DNA from: CAZPQK01 sp964588695
GTDB taxonomy: Bacteria; Krumholzibacteriota; Krumholzibacteriia; WVZY01; JAKEHA01
DNA: 64,000 nucleotides
Assembly (NCBI GenBank): GCA_964588695.1
Contig: CAZPQK010000009.1
Span: forward strand, 1 to 64,000
Direction: 5' to 3'
Positions 33,764-42,781 of the stretch are shown here, piece by piece. Position numbers and translations under genes: made by a program. The notes beneath the pieces were generated by a model. It had not been told where the DNA came from. It saw only the letters and a list, made by a program, of their open reading frames with translations, and searched no databases. How positions within the stretch are numbered: the first letter of the stretch is position 1; each line of letters starts with the position of its first letter.

Positions 33764-34648
33764 TTGCCTTACTTTGGTGAAATTCTATCGTTAAGCGTGG
33801 CCGTGCTCTGGGGCCTGGCGATGGTGCTGTTCAAAAAGAGCGGCGAGCGGGTTCACCCGGTTGCGTTGAACACGTTCAAGAACGTACTCGCATCGGTTTT
33901 GTTCCTGGTGACGATTTACTTGTTTGGCGGAACGTTGTTCGAGCCATTCAGCGCGACCGACTACATCCTGCTGGCGATCAGCGGGATTGTGGGAATTGCG
34001 ATTGGCGATACGTTGCTGTTTGCCAGCCTTAATATCGTGGGCGCAGGGCCGACCGCGCTAATCAATTGCCTCTACAGTCCGTTTATTATTGGGCTTTCCT
34101 ACCTCTTTCTGGCCGAAGTGTTGAGCCCCTTGCAGTTAGTGGGCGTCGCTATGATCGTCGCCGCGGTGCTAGAAACCGGCCGCGCCAGCGGGCCTTCTGC
34201 CGCATCTGGAAAGCGACGTGCGCTAGGAATCACACTGGGTGTCTTGGGTAACCTTGCCATGGCAATTGGCGTTGTGATGGTAAAACCCATACTGAACAAC
34301 GCGCCGCTTTTGTGGGCGGTGGAAATCCGGTTGCTCGCGGGCGTTGCCGTGTTGTTGATCTTTCTTCTGCTAAATCCCCGTCGTCACGAGATCCTTCGCA
34401 CGCTGCGGCACCGCGACGCGTGGAGGGATACAGTGCTGGGATCTTTTCTTGGTGGTTACGTGGCGATGATGGGATGGCTCGGCGGGATTAAATTCACCAA
34501 AGCATCAATCGCGGGCGCGCTCAATCAAACCAACGTAGTTTTCATAATCATCTTTGCCGCGATTCTGTTGCGCGAAAGAATCAGTGCCAGTCGTTGGTTG
34601 GCCATTGTCGTCGCTTTGGCGGGAGCGTTCCTGGTAACTTTCGGCTAG
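33764..34648 (+). CDS. EamA-type (DMT superfamily) transporter
   Basis: 294 aa from the TTG at 33764 (AGGTGG 10 nt upstream); the open frame runs further up but through the riboswitch region. Ten hydrophobic helices in two five-helix EamA halves (about 5-140 and 155-294): WGLAMVLFKKSGERVHPV at the start of half one, LNQTNVVFIIIFAAILLRE near the end of half two. Drug/metabolite exporter of unknown substrate. The start is uncertain because no ATG is available before the first helix. The 3' end overlaps fbpC by 4 bp on the opposite strand. Confidence 0.8.
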   Translation: MPYFGEILSLSVAVLWGLAMVLFKKSGERVHPVALNTFKNVLASVLFLVTIYLFGGTLFEPFSATDYILLAISGIVGIAIGDTLLFASLNIVGAGPTALINCLYSPFIIGLSYLFLAEVLSPLQLVGVAMIVAAVLETGRASGPSAASGKRRALGITLGVLGNLAMAIGVVMVKPILNNAPLLWAVEIRLLAGVAVLLIFLLLNPRRHEILRTLRHRDAWRDTVLGSFLGGYVAMMGWLGGIKFTKASIAGALNQTNVVFIIIFAAILLRERISASRWLAIVVALAGAFLVTFG

Positions 34649-35676
34649 TCCTGCGAAACCACGATACCGGGTTCACGCACCGTAACCACTACGTCGCTGT
34701 CGATCTCAATCGTGCATCGGTAGTCGTCCCACACCGTTAGTGTGGTGTTGTTAAGCCGCACCTGAAGACTTACGTCGTGCCCGTGAAAGTGGCGACCAAC
34801 AACCCGGCCAACAACACCGTCGCCGCCCGACGTTAGTTGTACGTGCTCGGGGCGAAGTGCGATAGTGACCGGACCGTGACACGGCGACGTTACCGGTATC
34901 GCTCCGATTGCAGTCTCGGCCGTGTTGCCATTTGCCGTTCCCTCGAGGATGTTGGCTCCGCCGATAAAGGCGGCAACGAACTGGGTTTGCGGTGAGGCGT
35001 AGAGTTCTTCTGGCGTGCCGATTTGCTCGATTCGCCCGGCACGCATTACCGCAATGCGGTCGGCAAAATCCAGAGCTTCCTGCTGATCGTGAGTTACCAT
35101 GACTGCCGTCATGGTGCGGTCATGAATCACATCGCCCACTTTCGCACGCGCGTCAGCGCGCAATTCGGGGTCGAGGCTTCCGAACGGCTCGTCCAGCAGA
35201 ATAACGTCGGGTCGAGGCGCCATTGCCCGTGCCAGCGCAACCCGTTGTTGCTGTCCTCCCGATAGTTCGCGCGGAAGCTTGTCGGCATGCTCTTCCAGTT
35301 GAGCACGCTCGATGATTTGCTGCGCAAGTTCGCGGCGTTCGCGCGACGGTCGACTCCGCAAACCAAACATTACGTTGGCCATCACGGTCAGGTGGGGGAA
35401 CAGCGCGAACTCCTGGAACACGAAACCCACGTTTCGGCGGTCAGGAGGAATGTGATTGCGAGGCGAGGCGACTTCGCGACCAGCCAGGGTAATACTCCCG
35501 GCCGAGAGCCGTTCAAAACCTGCCAGTAGCCTGAGAGTTGATGTTTTCCCCGACCCCGATGGTCCCAGGATCGCGAAGACTTCGCCTCTCGCCACGTCGA
35601 AGCTAATGCTGTTGACCGCGGGGTGCGTTTGTCCCGGGTATGACATCGCGATGTCGACTGCCTTAACCAACGACAC
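34645..35676 (-). CDS. fbpC: Iron(III) ABC transporter ATP-binding protein
   Basis: 343 aa starting with GTG in TAGTG, overlapping the permease stop. Walker A GPSGSGKTS (38-46), signature LSGGQQQRVALARA, Walker B VILLDEPFGSLD, H-loop MVTHDQ. After about residue 235 a TOBE-type domain (ALRPEHVQL) as in FbpC/PotA-type importers. Hydrolyses ATP to drive uptake through the FbpB-like permease. Last gene of the six-gene exbB-to-fbpC operon. The ferric-iron assignment comes from the partners, mainly the binding protein. Confidence 0.9.
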   Translation of the reverse strand: MSLVKAVDIAMSYPGQTHPAVNSISFDVARGEVFAILGPSGSGKTSTLRLLAGFERLSAGSITLAGREVASPRNHIPPDRRNVGFVFQEFALFPHLTVMANVMFGLRSRPSRERRELAQQIIERAQLEEHADKLPRELSGGQQQRVALARAMAPRPDVILLDEPFGSLDPELRADARAKVGDVIHDRTMTAVMVTHDQQEALDFADRIAVMRAGRIEQIGTPEELYASPQTQFVAAFIGGANILEGTANGNTAETAIGAIPVTSPCHGPVTIALRPEHVQLTSGGDGVVGRVVGRHFHGHDVSLQVRLNNTTLTVWDDYRCTIEIDSDVVVTVREPGIVVSQD

Positions 35677-37232
35677 TACGAATCCTCCTCGGCACGTCGG
35701 AAGAATATTGCGAGCAGTGTTGATGCCAACAGGACGATTGCTAGAGCGTGCGGCGCGGCGCGATCAAACAGCGCTTCGCTGGCGTATCCCCAAACGTTTA
35801 GCGCCAGCGAGTCAAAATTAAGCGGCGCCAACAGGAACGTCAGAGGTAGTTCTTTGACGCATGATAAAAACACAAGCGCGCCACCCGCGATTAATCCGGG
35901 TCTTAAGATTGGGAGCGTTATCGACCGAAAGGTTTCGATGGGGCCCAACCCCAACGAACGGGCGGCTTCTTCGACACGCGGAGTTGCCGCGTGCAGACCC
36001 GCGCGAATCGGCCCTACGGCTTGAGCCAAAAAGTGTAACGCGTAAGCGACTACCAGAAGCGCGGCGGTTTGATAAAGAATTGGTGTCGTATTCAGCGCAA
36101 AAAAGATCAGCCCAAGTCCAAATGCCAGAGACGGCGTAGCGTACCCGAGATAGGCCGAACGTTCCGCGACCCGTGACCAAACTGATGGGTATCGGTTGGA
36201 GAGAAACGCTAGAGGCAACGCCAGGCCGAGCGCAACCAGGCACGCAGGAAGGCTTACCCGAAATGAGTCCCAGGTGGCGTTGCCCAACTCGCCCAGAGAA
36301 GCAGCCAGCGGGGCTTGTGTCATCCAAAAGATGATTACCCAGACCGGGATGACTACCCCCATCAATGCGACCGCGGCGCAAAACAGATGGGCGACGGCGC
36401 TCCAACGTCCCAACGCTATCGGGCCTCTCTGCTTGCGGGCACCCAGCCCGCTGCGTTGCAACACCAGATCACGTAACAAGCGAAACTCAACTGCGACCAG
36501 ACTTCCGGTGACGGCGAGTAGCATTAGTGCCAGCCATGCGGCGTAAATGCGATCGTACGAAGCGTTGTACTGAACAAAGATAGCGTAACTAAAAGTCTCA
36601 AACCGCATCAAGCTGACCACGCCGAAGTCGCCCATGACGTACAACGCTACCAGCATGGCACCCGACAACATCGCTGGCCACAGCTGTGGTAGGGTGACAC
36701 GCACGAACGTCTCGCGGGTGCCGCACCCCAGCGAACGAGCGGCTTCGGCAAGCGATGGGTCGAGGTTTATGAACGCTGTACGCAGATTCAAGTACATCAA
36801 CGGAAAGTTGTAGATAATCAACGCGATCGTCGCGCCAACGTAGCCGGTAAGTCGTGGAAACAGTCCGCCCAGGGGACCGGTGGGCGTCCCCAGCGCCAGC
36901 AGTGCGTACCCAACGACGTACCCGGGAATCGACAATGGAAGCACGCCGAACAGGGTGTAGATAGACCGACCAGACAAGTCGGTGCGCGTGGTCAACCACG
37001 CCATGGGTAGTGCGATGGCCAGACTACCGGTTACGACTGTGATTGCCAGCCCCATGGTATTGACCAGCAACTTAAAGTTGCGCGGGCGCAATACCAGTTC
37101 GGCAACGCTATCCCAGTCGGCGTCGGTCGCGCGGACGCACAAGTAAACGATTGGTAGCAGCACACCCACGCCAGCCGCGGCGGCGGGGAGCAATAAGTAC
37201 CATGGCGGGCGAATGCCACTTGCAGGCGACAC
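35676..37232 (-). CDS. fbpB: Iron(III) ABC transporter permease, fused double-domain
   Basis: 518 aa, about twelve membrane helices in two BPD_transp_1 halves (about 20-245 and 290-515), each with an EAA loop: EAARSLGCGTRETFVRVTLP in the first and EEAARSLGLGPIETFRSITL in the second. This fused layout is typical of FbpB/SfuB/AfuB ferric permeases. The GTG start follows the stop of fbpA without a gap (TAG then GTG). Works with 37233-38279 and 34645-35676. Confidence 0.9.
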   Translation of the reverse strand: MSPASGIRPPWYLLLPAAAAGVGVLLPIVYLCVRATDADWDSVAELVLRPRNFKLLVNTMGLAITVVTGSLAIALPMAWLTTRTDLSGRSIYTLFGVLPLSIPGYVVGYALLALGTPTGPLGGLFPRLTGYVGATIALIIYNFPLMYLNLRTAFINLDPSLAEAARSLGCGTRETFVRVTLPQLWPAMLSGAMLVALYVMGDFGVVSLMRFETFSYAIFVQYNASYDRIYAAWLALMLLAVTGSLVAVEFRLLRDLVLQRSGLGARKQRGPIALGRWSAVAHLFCAAVALMGVVIPVWVIIFWMTQAPLAASLGELGNATWDSFRVSLPACLVALGLALPLAFLSNRYPSVWSRVAERSAYLGYATPSLAFGLGLIFFALNTTPILYQTAALLVVAYALHFLAQAVGPIRAGLHAATPRVEEAARSLGLGPIETFRSITLPILRPGLIAGGALVFLSCVKELPLTFLLAPLNFDSLALNVWGYASEALFDRAAPHALAIVLLASTLLAIFFRRAEEDS

Positions 37233-38279
37233 CTAAAGCAGTCCCAACTTTCGTAACAGAGAAAGCGTGCCTTCCAGGTCGTCCAGGTCGGCCAGTCCGA
37301 CGTTGGGTGCCGCGGTCTGCAGGTCGGCGGTCTTAACCAAACGCGAATTAGGAATCACAGCGTCGATGACTGGGTATTCGAACACATCGCTGGCAAAGTA
37401 TTGTTGAGCGTTTGGGCCCAGCAGAAACTTGACGAATTCCAACGCCGCGTACTTGCGTTGCGAGTTGGCCAGAATGCCCGCTCCGGCCACGTTGACCAGG
37501 TTGCCGATGTCGCCTTCCGCAAAGAACGTCTGCTCCACGGGATAACCGCTGTCACTTTTCTTAAAGCGCAACAGGTAGTAGTGGTTGGGAAGTCCCAGGT
37601 CGATTTCTCCCGCGGCAATGGCTTGTACGATTGCGGTGTTCTTGGGGTACGACTTCGCACCGTTCTCCTTCATTTGGCGAAGCCAGGTTTCGGTGCGTGA
37701 CTCACCCCAGGCAACCCGCATGGCCGTTACGAATGACTGAAATGACGCGTTGGTGGGGGCCCAACCGACGCGGTCGCGCCACGCCGGAGAGAGTAGTTCG
37801 GAAACGCTGGCGGGAAGATGGTCTTCCGATACGCGAGCCGGAGAGTACGCCAATACGCGTGCCCGACCGCTGGTTGCCACCCACGCCGCGTTTGGACTCG
37901 CGAACATGCTGGTCACCAAACCGCTAACGTCGGACGGAAGGTCGGCAAACAGCCCGGCTTTGGCCACCGCGGACAGTGCTCCCGCGTCTTGTGCCCAAAA
38001 CACATCGGCGTTGGACTTGTCGCCCTCTTCCTGTAAGGCGAGCGCCAATTGCGCGCTGTTGCCGTACTTGACGTCAACTTTGATGCCGGTCGCTTCTTCG
38101 AACTGTTCGATGATTGGTGCGACCAGGCTTTTACTGCGTCCGGCATAAAGCGTAAGCGTATTGTCCTTGTCAGATTTTGCGAACGTCGACTGCGATGCGC
38201 CGTCGCTGCCGCCGTCGTTGTTAGTGCAGCCCAACGCCGCCAATACCGTTAGCGTCGTTAGTAAAGTGCGAAGTTTCAT
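37233..38279 (-). CDS. fbpA: Iron(III)-binding periplasmic lipoprotein
   Basis: 348 aa. Signal ends AALGC, suggesting a lipoprotein. The fold matches FbpA/FutA ferric-binding proteins: LTLYAGRSKSLVAPIIEQF, VDVFWAQDAGALSAVAKAG, AWVATSGRARVLAYSP, WRDRVGWAPTNASFQ and the hinge-side GPNAQQYFASDVFEYPV; Tyr residues around YFAS and LPNHYYLLRF are candidate iron ligands. Captures ferric iron in the periplasm and hands it to FbpB. Lies 4 bp after tonB in the same operon. Confidence 0.9.
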   Translation of the reverse strand: MKLRTLLTTLTVLAALGCTNNDGGSDGASQSTFAKSDKDNTLTLYAGRSKSLVAPIIEQFEEATGIKVDVKYGNSAQLALALQEEGDKSNADVFWAQDAGALSAVAKAGLFADLPSDVSGLVTSMFASPNAAWVATSGRARVLAYSPARVSEDHLPASVSELLSPAWRDRVGWAPTNASFQSFVTAMRVAWGESRTETWLRQMKENGAKSYPKNTAIVQAIAAGEIDLGLPNHYYLLRFKKSDSGYPVEQTFFAEGDIGNLVNVAGAGILANSQRKYAALEFVKFLLGPNAQQYFASDVFEYPVIDAVIPNSRLVKTADLQTAAPNVGLADLDDLEGTLSLLRKLGLL

Positions 38280-38283
38280 TTTG

Positions 38284-38955
38284 TTACTCCAGTGTGAAGT
38301 CGATTGGGATGATAAACAACATATCTTGATCCAAAAAACCAGCGATCGGAAACGGCGCCGAGCGCTCCACCATGTTCAGGACTTCCCGGTCCAGTAAACC
38401 ATGACCAGACCCGCGATCGATTTGCGCGGTTATTACTCCGCCCTTCGATGTTAATACGAGCCGCAGTAACACTTCGCCTTCGAGTCGTCGTGCAATTGCA
38501 GTTCTCGGGTATCGCTTGTGGCGTTCCAACCATGCGACAACCACAGTTTCGACCCCCGGGTCGGCTGCGACTGGATTGGCGCCTGGTTCGCTTCCGATCG
38601 GAAGTTCCGAGGTCACCGGTGCGGCCGGTACGTTGCGGGGAGCAATGTTCGCGTCCGGAAGTTCAAACGACTCCGCCGACTGAGCTGCCTTTTCGTCACC
38701 AGAAGTCACAGGTTCTTTCGGGGCAGCGTTTGCTGACAGCGCCTCTTGTGCGGACGTTTCGGGCGGCACCGTTTCGTTTATCGGAGGCGCAGCCACTGGC
38801 GTTGGCGCTTCCGTCGGGGCCTGAAGCCGGACACGAATAGCCTCGGGCGGGTTCGTTGTCACCGGCTCCGGCAGGCGAACTCCCGCTAGCACCGCGACGT
38901 GCAGCGCCGCCGACACAGTTAGAAGCGTCGCGAACCCCAGGCGGCGTCGGGTCAT
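38284..38955 (-). CDS. tonB: TonB energy-transducer protein
   Basis: 223 aa. One N-terminal membrane helix with the conserved His (TVSAALHVAVLAGV), a Pro/Ala/Glu-rich periplasmic linker (about 40-135) and a TonB C-terminal domain (about 137-223: YPRTAIARRLEGEVLLRLVL, GSGHGLLDREVLNMV). Links the proton-driven ExbB/ExbD motor to outer-membrane receptors such as the BtuB-like protein at 31352. Its ATG overlaps the exbD stop (4 bp). Confidence 0.92.
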   Translation of the reverse strand: MTRRRLGFATLLTVSAALHVAVLAGVRLPEPVTTNPPEAIRVRLQAPTEAPTPVAAPPINETVPPETSAQEALSANAAPKEPVTSGDEKAAQSAESFELPDANIAPRNVPAAPVTSELPIGSEPGANPVAADPGVETVVVAWLERHKRYPRTAIARRLEGEVLLRLVLTSKGGVITAQIDRGSGHGLLDREVLNMVERSAPFPIAGFLDQDMLFIIPIDFTLE

Positions 38956-39353
38956 GGCCGCCCCTGGGTAGCAATCGCTACGTTGGTGACATTGGCCTTT
39001 CGCAACTGATCCATCATGTCGACAAGGCGTTGCACAGGCTGGTCGCCGTCGGTTTTGATCATTACGGTTTGCTCTTCCTGATTGACGATCAGTCGGGCAA
39101 CCACTGGTCCGACCTGGTCGAACTCAATCCGGTCGCCGTTTACGGCGACGCCACCGCCCGCCAGGAGAACCACGGTGATGTTGTCGATGTCACCGGGCGC
39201 CGAACTGCTGGATTCAGGAAGTTTCAAGTCGATCGCTTCCGCGACCAGGTAGGTGCTGGTTAGCATGAAGAAGATAAGCAGCAACAAGACCACGTCAATC
39301 AACGGAGCCATGTTCAGGTTCATGGGCATGCGCGAGCGCCCTTCAAACTCCAT
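38952..39353 (-). CDS. exbD: ExbD/TolR-family biopolymer transport protein
   Basis: 133 aa. A short cytoplasmic start, then the single membrane helix with the essential Asp (MNLNMAPLIDVVLLLLIFF; D20) and a periplasmic domain that binds peptidoglycan or TonB. Usual length for ExbD. Overlaps exbB by 11 bp and tonB by 4 bp. Confidence 0.93.
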   Translation of the reverse strand: MEFEGRSRMPMNLNMAPLIDVVLLLLIFFMLTSTYLVAEAIDLKLPESSSSAPGDIDNITVVLLAGGGVAVNGDRIEFDQVGPVVARLIVNQEEQTVMIKTDGDQPVQRLVDMMDQLRKANVTNVAIATQGRP

Positions 39354-40026
39354 AACTGTCGCTCCCGTCGAGCTCCTCTAAAAGCACTGGCCCTTTGGGG
39401 ATTGCTCGTCCCTTGCGATAGTGAACCAGTATGCGAACGCTTGCATCTTTCATCGCGGCGCGCAGTTTGTCGACTTCGCCTTCAAAGTAGAAGTAACCCG
39501 CCATCGCGGGGATGGCCACGGCCAGGCCAAACGCGGTGGTTAGCAAGGCTTCCCAGATTCCGCCCGACAACACGGCGGGGTCAACTCGAGAGCCTGCCAC
39601 TTCCAGATTCATGAACGCCTCAATCATTCCTAACACCGTGCCCAACAAGCCGCAAAACGGTGCCAGGTGTGCGATCGACGAAAGCATTCGCAACCACGAT
39701 TCAATTCGACGTACCTGCTCGGAACCCACGCGACTTATTTCGGCTTCGGAGTCTGCGGTGGACATCGATCGGTCGCGACCGACAGTAATGGCCGACTCGA
39801 TTACGCGCGCGACCGGCGAACGGTCCTGCTTTAGAGCCCGAAAGGCATCGTCAACGGCGCCGTGTTGTAAGTTTCGCATGGTCGCGTCGATGACTTGAGT
39901 GTGGCGTGTACCCAGTCGCAGAAACTGAATTGCTTTGAACGCGATGATGGTCAACGCCAGGACCGACATACCCAAAAGCAGGTACATGATCGGTCCACCC
40001 TGTTGCAAAAGTGTATTTGCGTTCAC
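39343..40026 (-). CDS. exbB: ExbB/TolQ/MotA-family proton channel protein
   Basis: 227 aa with three membrane helices (about 13-32, 120-142 and 160-182), the last two in the conserved form LLGTVLGMIEAF and GIWEALLTTAFGLAVAIPA. Forms the pentameric channel around ExbD and powers TonB. First gene of the leftward operon exbB-exbD-tonB-fbpABC. The upstream intergenic region contains a long inverted repeat at 40180-40206. Confidence 0.93.
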   Translation of the reverse strand: MNANTLLQQGGPIMYLLLGMSVLALTIIAFKAIQFLRLGTRHTQVIDATMRNLQHGAVDDAFRALKQDRSPVARVIESAITVGRDRSMSTADSEAEISRVGSEQVRRIESWLRMLSSIAHLAPFCGLLGTVLGMIEAFMNLEVAGSRVDPAVLSGGIWEALLTTAFGLAVAIPAMAGYFYFEGEVDKLRAAMKDASVRILVHYRKGRAIPKGPVLLEELDGSDSYGV

Positions 40027-40162
40027 TCTAGTATCCCCGGTCAGCGTTCAGGACCACAGGTGGCGGTCACCGTTTCAAACAACAATTAGTCAGTATCGCC
40101 CACGGCCACTCATTCGGGAAGGGTAGATTCTTGATGGCGGGGATGTTGTGTTGTCGCCCGGG

Positions 40163-40191
40163 TTGATCCTTTTGGTGTGGTAACATATTAT
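40163..40191 (+). promoter_or_regulatory. Sigma70-like promoter of the penicillin-acylase gene
   Basis: TTGATC (40163-40168), 17-bp spacer, TATTAT (40186-40191). The inverted repeat at 40180-40206 covers the -10 box and the expected start, as a repressor site would. Confidence 0.6.
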
Positions 40192-40206
40192 ATACAAATA
40201 TGTTAC
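40180..40206. promoter_or_regulatory. 10-bp perfect inverted repeat, probable operator
   Basis: GTAACATATT and AATATGTTAC are perfect inverse copies 7 bp apart. Seen at coarser scale it is GTAACA-N15-TGTTAC, as at 12638-12664. It contains TATAAT on the minus strand (40192-40187), so it could control both the exbB operon and the rightward gene. It does not look like a Fur box. Confidence 0.6.
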
Positions 40207-40270
40207 GACGGCAGCGGGCGTAGCCCAGGGGCAGGATGACAGCGTCTTTCCGGACGGATATAGTGGAGGC

Positions 40271-42781
40271 ATGCGAATTTTCAGATTTCTCGTTCTGGCA
40301 ATGATAACCGTCGCCGCTTTTGTGGCTTTGAACCGTCCCATCGGGTTGGTCCCGCCCCTGGGCAAGTTTCTAAGTCCGTTTTCGGGGTTCTGGCGAAATG
40401 GCTCCATCCACGACCGCATTCCCGATCAGGTGGAACTTCCGGGATTGTCCGCCAACGTTACCGTTGTGTGGGACAGTCGCATGATCCCACACATTTTTGC
40501 CGACAACGACCACGACTTGTATTTAGCGCAAGGCTTTGTCACCGCGCGCCATCGATTGTGGCAGATGGAGTTTCAAACCCTAGCGGCAGCCGGACGTTTG
40601 TCGGAAGTCTTGGGCGAGCGGACAGTGGAGTACGACCGGTTCCAGCGACGCATCGGCATGCTCGCTAGCGCAGAGCAAGGCGTGGACGCGATCATGTCGG
40701 AGCCGGAAACACGCGACGCGATAAACGCATATCTCTTGGGCGTGAACCATTACATCTCTACGCTCACGCCCGCCGACCTTCCGGTCGAGTACAAGCTACT
40801 CGACTATAAACCGCAAACCGCGACGCCACTGCAGTTGGCGTTGTTGCTAAAATACTTTCAATACGATCTGACATTCAATACGCAGGACTTCGCAATTGAA
40901 CGATCGTTGCAGTTGCTCGATGCGGAAACGTTTCGTTTCTGGTATCCGACTCATCCACCCTACGATGACCCCATCGTTCCCAAAGGGACGCGGTGGAACT
41001 TTAAGCCGATTGCGCCGCGAGTCCCGCAGCCAACCCCCCATCCGCTGGGCCAGCATGCTGAACGCCGCACAAGTCTCGACCGGAAGCCTGGTGGCGTCAG
41101 CAGCCATGACGCTACGCCGCAGTTTGCCTTTCGTGCCAACGCACCCGACCCGAACGACGGTCAGGTACGGGGAAGTAACAACTGGGCGGTTGCACCCGAC
41201 CGGACGCTGGCCGGTAACGCGCTTCTTGCGTTTGATCCGCATCTGACGTTGTACCTTCCCAGTTTGTGGTACGAAGTGCAGTTGCACGCGCCGGGGATCA
41301 ATGTTTATGGCGTGACGCCGCCGGGGACGCCCGGAGTCGTGTTTGGTTTCAACCAGGACATCGCATGGGGCGCAACCAACGCCGAAGACGACTTGATTGA
41401 TTGGTATCGACTGGATTTGCGAGATGACTATCGCGAATACCGTTACCAGGAAAACTGGCTGTCGACGTCTACGCGATTTGAAACAATCAAAGTGCGCGGG
41501 AAAAAAGCTGTTGTCGACACCGTGTACTACAGCCACCACGGCCCGGTGGTTTATCGCGATGGCGAGCCGCGCTTCTTTGAGGCGATTGCCCCCAACACTG
41601 CGCTACGTTGGACCGCTCACGAGCCCACCAACGACCTGCTTGGATTGATGCGGGTAAATCGAGCAAGTGACGTTTCCAGTTTTGCCGCTGCCCTGTCGGA
41701 ACTTCGTTCGCCGCAGTTGAATTTTGCGTTGGCGGCGCGAAGTGGCGATATCGGTATTTGGCATACGGGAATGTATCCAATCCGTCGCCAGGATGTGCGT
41801 TGGGGGGTTAAGGATGGGACTCGGCCCCAGGATGAGTGGGGAGGGTGGATTCCACGCGAACACTTGCCAACGTCGATCAACCCGCAGCGGGGTTGGGTGA
41901 GTTCGGCGAATCAAAAGGCCACCGACGCGACGTATCCGTACTACATGATCTGGGACTTTGTGAGCGTCGATCGCGCCAGTCGAATAAACGAAGAACTCGC
42001 GCGTCTGGACAACGCGACCACCGAAGACATGAAGCAACTACAGTTAGACGTGTTTAATCGTCACGCGCGCGAAGTGTTGCCAACTATGCTCGCGTCCGTC
42101 GATCAGTCGCAGCTAGCACCCGACGTGCGGTTGGTCTACAACGAGCTAGCGGCCTGGGACTATCAACACGTCGCCACGTCAACGGCAAGTCGAGTATTCG
42201 CATATTGGTGGGCCTACCTTTACGATGCGATTTGGGACGACAACGTTCAACGCGAAGGCGGTAACCTGGCGTGGCCGAGTCGTGATGTCACGCGGTACCT
42301 GCTAACCAACTTCACCGAACATCCGGTTTATGACAACGTTGCTACGGAGAAAAATGAATCTCTCGGCGACGTCGCGCTAGCGTCACTGGTAACGACTGTC
42401 GAAAAGATGACCGAGGCGTTCGGTCCGTTCGGTGCGGAATGGAATACCGGAACCTCACGCGGTACCACCATCGGCCACCTGGGGCGGATCCCCAGCTTTG
42501 GTCGCCGGGTGGCGACGGGCGGAACCAATACGACGGTTAACGCGACCAAGCGTACCAGCGGTCCGTCGTGGCGAATGGTTGCGTCGCTGGAAACGCCAAT
42601 CCGGGCGTGGACGATTTATCCGGGAGGACAGTCCGGCAACCCGGGGTCGCGGTATTACGACAGTATGGTGAGTGATTGGGTTAAGGGTAAGTACCGGGAA
42701 GCGGTGTTTCTTACCGCGCCCGACCAGCGCGACGCGCGCATCATCGGTCGAACCGTTTTGACGCCGGAGGCTGGAGAATGA
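40271..42781 (+). CDS. Penicillin-acylase family (S45) Ntn-hydrolase
   Basis: 836 aa with GGAGG before the ATG. An N-terminal hydrophobic segment (about 4-20) exports or anchors it. Architecture of the S45 precursors: alpha chain (about 50-250), spacer, then the autocatalytic cleavage point at GSNNW, where S302 becomes the N-terminal nucleophile of the beta chain. FGFNQDIAWGATN, HHGPVV and the later TSRGTTIGHLG pattern fit. Hydrolyses amide bonds of acyl compounds such as acyl-homoserine lactones or beta-lactam side chains; substrate not deducible. Length is near the usual 780-850. Coupled by ATGA to the next gene. Confidence 0.92.
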   Translation: MRIFRFLVLAMITVAAFVALNRPIGLVPPLGKFLSPFSGFWRNGSIHDRIPDQVELPGLSANVTVVWDSRMIPHIFADNDHDLYLAQGFVTARHRLWQMEFQTLAAAGRLSEVLGERTVEYDRFQRRIGMLASAEQGVDAIMSEPETRDAINAYLLGVNHYISTLTPADLPVEYKLLDYKPQTATPLQLALLLKYFQYDLTFNTQDFAIERSLQLLDAETFRFWYPTHPPYDDPIVPKGTRWNFKPIAPRVPQPTPHPLGQHAERRTSLDRKPGGVSSHDATPQFAFRANAPDPNDGQVRGSNNWAVAPDRTLAGNALLAFDPHLTLYLPSLWYEVQLHAPGINVYGVTPPGTPGVVFGFNQDIAWGATNAEDDLIDWYRLDLRDDYREYRYQENWLSTSTRFETIKVRGKKAVVDTVYYSHHGPVVYRDGEPRFFEAIAPNTALRWTAHEPTNDLLGLMRVNRASDVSSFAAALSELRSPQLNFALAARSGDIGIWHTGMYPIRRQDVRWGVKDGTRPQDEWGGWIPREHLPTSINPQRGWVSSANQKATDATYPYYMIWDFVSVDRASRINEELARLDNATTEDMKQLQLDVFNRHAREVLPTMLASVDQSQLAPDVRLVYNELAAWDYQHVATSTASRVFAYWWAYLYDAIWDDNVQREGGNLAWPSRDVTRYLLTNFTEHPVYDNVATEKNESLGDVALASLVTTVEKMTEAFGPFGAEWNTGTSRGTTIGHLGRIPSFGRRVATGGTNTTVNATKRTSGPSWRMVASLETPIRAWTIYPGGQSGNPGSRYYDSMVSDWVKGKYREAVFLTAPDQRDARIIGRTVLTPEAGE

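Noticed and set aside
40180..40206. Possible dif (XerCD) recombination site
   Set aside because: Palindromic arms are 10 bp with a 7-bp centre and do not match the 11-6-11 dif layout or its conserved TTATGTTAAAT half; the overlap with a promoter favours an operator.
40207..40262. tRNA-like stretch (GCGTAGCCCAGGGGCAG..., D-arm-like, with a short stem after it)
   Set aside because: No T-arm with GTTCGA, no complete acceptor stem and no valid anticodon arm; it is the leader of the penicillin-acylase gene.
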